Assembly (NCBI GenBank): GCA_910578615.1
Contig: CAJTRI010000003.1
Coordinates: 124,465 to 188,464, forward strand
Direction: 5' to 3'
DNA: 64,000 nt
Origin: an uncultured Duncaniella sp.
GTDB lineage: Bacteria > Bacteroidota > Bacteroidia > Bacteroidales > Muribaculaceae
Shown here: piece after piece, positions 60,219 to 64,000 of the stretch
Position numbering within the stretch: the first letter of the stretch is position 1
Layout: each line of letters opens with the position of its first letter
Made by a program: the position numbers and the translations under genes
Notes under the pieces: model-generated
What the model saw: the letters and a program-made list of their open reading frames with translations, nothing else
Told to the model about the DNA's origin: nothing
The model's database searches: none

Positions 60219-61365
60219 GGGCCTCTTTTATCTTGTTCAAGAAACAGAGAGTCTCTGATACGTTCTTCTTTGTATTGTACAATGATCGTACAGTATTGGA
60301 AGCCCCCTTTACGATCATATCGTATTCCTCATGGGACATTTGTATAGCCTTTAAAAGGCTTTGAGATATCTCTTTATCATCAATAAAGCGTATTCCTATC
60401 TCGTGACCGCAGAGATTAAGGCCGTTGTCAAATTGTTCTTTTGTCCCGCCGGTGTCGCGACCTATGACGAGGCAGTGGTTGAGCATTGCCTCGGCAGTTA
60501 TACGACCGAACCCTTCGCATCGGGACGGAACTATTATGGCTTTGGCCTTCTGCATCTGGAGGAAGACTTCTGATGTTGGTCCCATTATGCGTATCCGTTG
60601 ACTCATTTTAAGGCGGTCTATCAACCTAAGTAGTGATGTTTGGTATGACAAGGATATTCTGCCGAATAGTTCCAGGGTGTGGTCGGGATCCTTTTTGGCG
60701 AAATCGGCAAAGGATTTTATAAGAGATGTCACTCCCTTATTCGTGGTCAGAGCACCTACATAAATGAATTTTTTCTCCTTAACTGTATTGGTTAGGCGGT
60801 TTTCTGGCTCCTCTATTCCGTTATATATTACAATTCCGTTATCTGTTACAGAAAAATAGTCTGCAAGATCTCGTGTGATGCAGATTGAATAACTCTCCTG
60901 AGAGATACGGCGGAAAGCCTCTTTTCGGTACGGGAATCTGTGTATGTCGAAATCCTTGTCTCCATATTCCCTTATGTGCCATATGTGAGGAATGTCAAGC
61001 CTTCTGGCGACTTTCCACCCCACGTTTATGACTGATACATTGGTATGTATAATATCTGGCTTCCATTCAGATGTAATTTTTTGTATTTCGCTGATTGCCA
61101 GATGATTTATGAACTGCTGTTTAATAAGCCTCGGTAGGAATTTCGGATAGTCAATGGCTGAGGATAGTGGGGGAAAGGCGTCAAACCGAATTGGCACTAT
61201 CCGATATGGTATATGCCTTTTGACAAGTTCCTCGCATAAGAAACCATCCTCTGGGGTTATAACAAAAATTTCCACACCTTCTTTAATTAGGCCTTGCAGC
61301 AGATTTAGAAGCGAGAATGTCGCTCCTCCTCGAAAGGATGCAGATACTATTGTAAGTAGTCTCAT
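60190..61365 (-). CDS. Glycosyltransferase family 4 protein
   Basis: 391 residues, GT-B fold. RLLTIVSASFRGGATFSLLNLLQGL, IIHTNVSVINVGWK, FIYVGALTTNKGVTSLIKSF and the donor motif IIVPSRCEGFGRITAEAMLNHCLVIGRDTGG. A second retaining transferase of the polysaccharide operon, distinct from the one at 56158. Confidence 0.92.
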   Translation of the reverse strand: MRLLTIVSASFRGGATFSLLNLLQGLIKEGVEIFVITPEDGFLCEELVKRHIPYRIVPIRFDAFPPLSSAIDYPKFLPRLIKQQFINHLAISEIQKITSEWKPDIIHTNVSVINVGWKVARRLDIPHIWHIREYGDKDFDIHRFPYRKEAFRRISQESYSICITRDLADYFSVTDNGIVIYNGIEEPENRLTNTVKEKKFIYVGALTTNKGVTSLIKSFADFAKKDPDHTLELFGRISLSYQTSLLRLIDRLKMSQRIRIMGPTSEVFLQMQKAKAIIVPSRCEGFGRITAEAMLNHCLVIGRDTGGTKEQFDNGLNLCGHEIGIRFIDDKEISQSLLKAIQMSHEEYDMIVKGASNTVRSLYNTKKNVSETLCFLNKIKEAHENRTKNCR

Positions 61366-61447
61366 TTTGGTTTAAAGGATTAACAAAATAGCTCTTCTCG
61401 GGTCTAATATAATCGGTAGTCTCGATTTATTTAAAATGCGATTTTAT

Positions 61448-62374
61448 TCAATTAATTTCAGAATAACCAATTCTACATCTTTCTCCCATTTCCTTTAAAA
61501 ACTTATCTGTAAAGTAATTCATTCGACCACAAGCCGAGGTCAAAGTCAATTCGCCAAAATATACACTACCACCAACTTCATAAAAGTCCACTCTTATCTG
61601 CGGAAATCCTTCAGATAATTTTGATGCAATGTCCAACATTTTACTGATGCATTTAGGGCGGGGCATGTTTTTCGTTGCTTTAAGGTGAACTTTGTCATAA
61701 TTAATATTTCGTTCATCAATTCTTTCCCATTGCTCGTTTGCAGTGTATAGATCAATCGTGAGACTGTCTTTAGTCCTATCGCTACAAACAAAGCAGCAAT
61801 ATGGTTGACCATTGAAGCACCAAAATTTATAGTCTATCAATGACATCGATTCAGAATCCTGTTTTGACACATCAAGTAATTCCTCTGCTATTACAACAGG
61901 ATTGATTTTTGTATAGTGTGGCTCAGCAGAATCTAGCCCGAAACGATGGGAAAACATCTTCCTGAAATAAGATTTAATCTCGAATAGGTCGGCAGATTTT
62001 TTATCGGATATGATTCTTACGTCACCACTTCCGTTGTTCATCTTAAGTACAAACTTGTCAGGTAATCCATCGAAAGATATCTCATCAGGATTGTCCCATA
62101 CATTTAGCAACGGTACAAGTATATCGTTGAACCCTTTCTCCGAGATATACTCCCTGACCGCATATTTGTCTGCAAGACGCACCCATTGGGTAGTATCTGT
62201 ATTGAATTCAAGCCAATTTATCCATTGATTCAAGTCCTCAGGATTCATCCAGTTTATCTTTCTGCCAAAAGAAAGATAATACAGATAGGATGCGAAATTT
62301 TTAGCCGAACTAAATTTTTGGAGATATCTCCGTTTTAAACCTCTATAAATACGTCTTGGAGTTAGTGGATTCAT
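61448..62374 (-). CDS. ATP-grasp fold TupA-like glycan biosynthesis protein
   Basis: 308 residues. An N-terminal KINWMNPEDLNQWINWLEF, then DKYAVREYISEKGFNDILVPLLNVWDNPDEI, FVLKMNNGSGDVRIISDK, DYKFWCFNGQPYCCFVCSDR and YFGELTLTSACGRMNYF match the TupA-like ATP-grasp family found in capsule and teichuronopeptide loci, where it ligates amino acids or amines to sugar acids. A substrate is not evident here. Confidence 0.88.
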   Translation of the reverse strand: MNPLTPRRIYRGLKRRYLQKFSSAKNFASYLYYLSFGRKINWMNPEDLNQWINWLEFNTDTTQWVRLADKYAVREYISEKGFNDILVPLLNVWDNPDEISFDGLPDKFVLKMNNGSGDVRIISDKKSADLFEIKSYFRKMFSHRFGLDSAEPHYTKINPVVIAEELLDVSKQDSESMSLIDYKFWCFNGQPYCCFVCSDRTKDSLTIDLYTANEQWERIDERNINYDKVHLKATKNMPRPKCISKMLDIASKLSEGFPQIRVDFYEVGGSVYFGELTLTSACGRMNYFTDKFLKEMGERCRIGYSEIN

Positions 62375-62385
62375 GTTTAAGATGA

Positions 62386-63936
62386 TTATGTAAATTTTGT
62401 TGGTATGATTTTTTTTGAAATTTTTGAAATGATTCTGACAGACAATTTCTTTTCTGGCGAGGTTAGGCTGAATTTAAAAAATAGGAATATGTAAATCAAT
62501 GAAATACCAAAGGTTACCAATACAATCGCCAACAAGGAAATATTACTATTATGGAGTGTATAGTATGATATTATTAGGAATAGGAAAGGAATGCATAGAG
62601 CCACAAATACTCTTTGGAAAAATAATCTGATATCTAATCCACCGGAATAATGTAAAAATATAATCCTGAATAAGGCACAACCTAATTCCATAATCGCATA
62701 AATCCAAATAGAGTATTCTAATTTTAATCCTAATAATAAAGAAATAGCGATTAATGGAACTGTTATGATCTTTAATGTGTTAACTGTCAATGAATAATTT
62801 TTAACGTTACCGATTGCTTGGTTTGCGGTTCCTAATCCAAGGGTTGTTTGATCGCATAATGAGGTTATAAGTATTACTTGGCAAAACAAAATAGCGTAGG
62901 GTGGAACATTTCCCAACCATAGATTTAATACAGTACCCATATTAAATACCAATGGCATGACAACTATTGATAATAGGAAAAAACCGAACTTGCTTGCAGT
63001 CATTGATAACTCAAACATTCTGCTCCTATCTCCTGCTCCTTCTGCTTTTATAATTTGTGGATTAATTGCATTTATGAGGGAGCTTGAAACAAAACTGATA
63101 GCACCGCTGACTTGTTGTGCGATACCAAAGGCTGTGTTTATAAATGTCCCAAATAACTTGTTGAGGATTATGGCTGTACCTTGGGTTCGTCCAACAATAC
63201 ATCCTGTGGAATATAGTTGCCAGACCAGAAAACCAGAGATGCTTTTAATTACGCTTTTATTTAAATGTCTAAAACGCGGTCGAGTACATTCCTCATATTT
63301 TAAATGTGTGTATACGACATAAGATAAAAATTTAAATATAGATATTGCACATAAGAGTAGTACATAGATAGTTAGTTTGTCATCTCCAAATACCGTTATT
63401 GCCAAAGCAACTCCCAAACGAAGAAAAGAATCTACAATCTGAACTATGGAACTGTAAACTATATTTTCATGTGAGATTAACAATGCAAGGAAAGGGGCTG
63501 ACATAAATGACATTATGACCATAAAAACGGAACATTGATAGACTATTTTGGCCGACAATATACGACTGGTCTCAATATTAAGAAATCCATGAAATATAAA
63601 AGGCTCGATAATTTCAAGAAGTCCTACCAATAAAATTGAAAATAAGACGTGTAATATAATAACATTGCTAAATAGCATTGAAATATATTCTACTCCAGAA
63701 TTTGTTTGATGAAAGGAAAGGTATCGCTGCGTTGTACTTACAAGAGCATTGCTTATGAATGAAAGCATGGCAACGACACCAGCCACTAATGAATATATGC
63801 CATAATCATCAACACCTAAAACCGAAAGTATAATTCTTGTTGAAAATAAAGCAACAACAATGTTAATTAAGGCACGACCGTATTGTGCGACCGTATTGAT
63901 TACCACCCTTGTTGAAGCACGATGAGATTTGACCAT
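62386..63936 (-). CDS. Oligosaccharide flippase (Wzx-like)
   Basis: 516 residues with 12-14 transmembrane helices and the MOP-superfamily N-terminus (RVVINTVAQYGRALINIVVALFSTRIILSVLGVDDYGIYSLVAG). It flips undecaprenyl-linked repeat units across the inner membrane. It is the first complete gene of the minus-strand operon in this window, 11 bases after the partial gene at the right edge. Confidence 0.9.
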   Translation of the reverse strand: MVKSHRASTRVVINTVAQYGRALINIVVALFSTRIILSVLGVDDYGIYSLVAGVVAMLSFISNALVSTTQRYLSFHQTNSGVEYISMLFSNVIILHVLFSILLVGLLEIIEPFIFHGFLNIETSRILSAKIVYQCSVFMVIMSFMSAPFLALLISHENIVYSSIVQIVDSFLRLGVALAITVFGDDKLTIYVLLLCAISIFKFLSYVVYTHLKYEECTRPRFRHLNKSVIKSISGFLVWQLYSTGCIVGRTQGTAIILNKLFGTFINTAFGIAQQVSGAISFVSSSLINAINPQIIKAEGAGDRSRMFELSMTASKFGFFLLSIVVMPLVFNMGTVLNLWLGNVPPYAILFCQVILITSLCDQTTLGLGTANQAIGNVKNYSLTVNTLKIITVPLIAISLLLGLKLEYSIWIYAIMELGCALFRIIFLHYSGGLDIRLFFQRVFVALCIPFLFLIISYYTLHNSNISLLAIVLVTFGISLIYIFLFFKFSLTSPEKKLSVRIISKISKKIIPTKFT

Positions 63937-63947
63937 AATCAGATTGT

Positions 63948-64000
63948 TCAGTCCCTTTCGAACAGGTCTCGTGTGTATACCTTTTCGGCAACGTCGGCAA
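63948..64000 (-). CDS. C-terminal end of a gene running out of the window, possibly a UDP-glucose/nucleotide-sugar dehydrogenase
   Basis: Only 16 codons are visible (frame ADVAEKVYTRDLFERD then TGA at 63950-63948). The ending resembles the C-terminus of Bacteroidetes nucleotide-sugar dehydrogenases (UDP-glucose 6-dehydrogenase), which fit at the head of a polysaccharide operon. The stretch is too short for a firm name. Confidence 0.45.
   Translation of the reverse strand, partial: ADVAEKVYTRDLFERD

Overview
The window looks like chromosomal DNA from a gut-type Bacteroidales bacterium, most likely of the family Muribaculaceae. The evidence is a Sus-type glycan locus, BACON domains, Bacteroidetes-only families (DUF4295, DUF3822, DUF5723), a T9SS-like C-terminal tail, and many promoters of the Bacteroidetes form (-7 TAnnTTTG with a TTG/TTTG about 19-21 bases upstream). 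Most of the window is moderately GC-rich with dense, short-spaced operons. The species is inferred, not shown.

Layout. 1-7370: the downstream half of a polysaccharide utilisation locus: a SusD-like protein cut by the window edge, two surface lipoproteins, and a BACON-GH5 endoglucanase lipoprotein. 7650-8270: ribosomal proteins L28, L33 and the tiny DUF4295 protein. 8430-12120: a small membrane protein, then a lipoprotein plus DUF5723 outer-membrane pair. 12314-12850: ribosomal protein S16. 13109-15899: menaquinone genes menB-menC-menE. 15946-18396: a LPG-synthase/YbhN-like membrane protein and an NfeD-type protease. 18446-19435: a low-GC accessory membrane protein. 19445-22414: an FAD oxidoreductase and a MATE exporter. 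22530-24859: a thioredoxin-like lipoprotein, fabF and acpP. 25174-28044: a DUF3298 lipoprotein, a helical-repeat-like protein, rsmD and DUF3822. 28077-31495: a second MATE exporter, a MalY-type aminotransferase and a DUF3737 protein. 31632-31706: initiator tRNA-Met. 31931-36923: two overlapping rhomboid proteases, a membrane-anchored endonuclease/phosphatase-fold protein and an M3 peptidase. 37152-41633: a giant secreted pectinesterase. 41855-50191: dapA, dnaE, trxA, purU, a small protein and lpxB. 50489-52937: a two-gene Panacea-antitoxin-like module with a large membrane partner. 53101-55070: a glucosaminidase lipoprotein and a DEAD-box-type helicase. 55194-64000: a minus-strand, AT-rich surface polysaccharide operon (flippase, polymerase, several glycosyltransferases, acyltransferase), entered at the right edge by the tail of what looks like a nucleotide-sugar dehydrogenase.

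The first and last blocks are cell-surface systems: one takes up and cleaves plant beta-glucans, the other builds capsule or O-antigen. The core between them is mainly housekeeping (translation, menaquinone, fatty acid, lysine, purine and lipid A synthesis, replication). The best candidate for an undescribed system is the Panacea-like gene at 50489-51031, overlapping by 8 bases a 637-residue protein with three C-terminal membrane helices. It sits as a lower-GC insert between lpxB and a cell-wall hydrolase. A second low-GC membrane gene at 18446 may also be defence-related. No CRISPR array, insertion sequence or integrase was seen.
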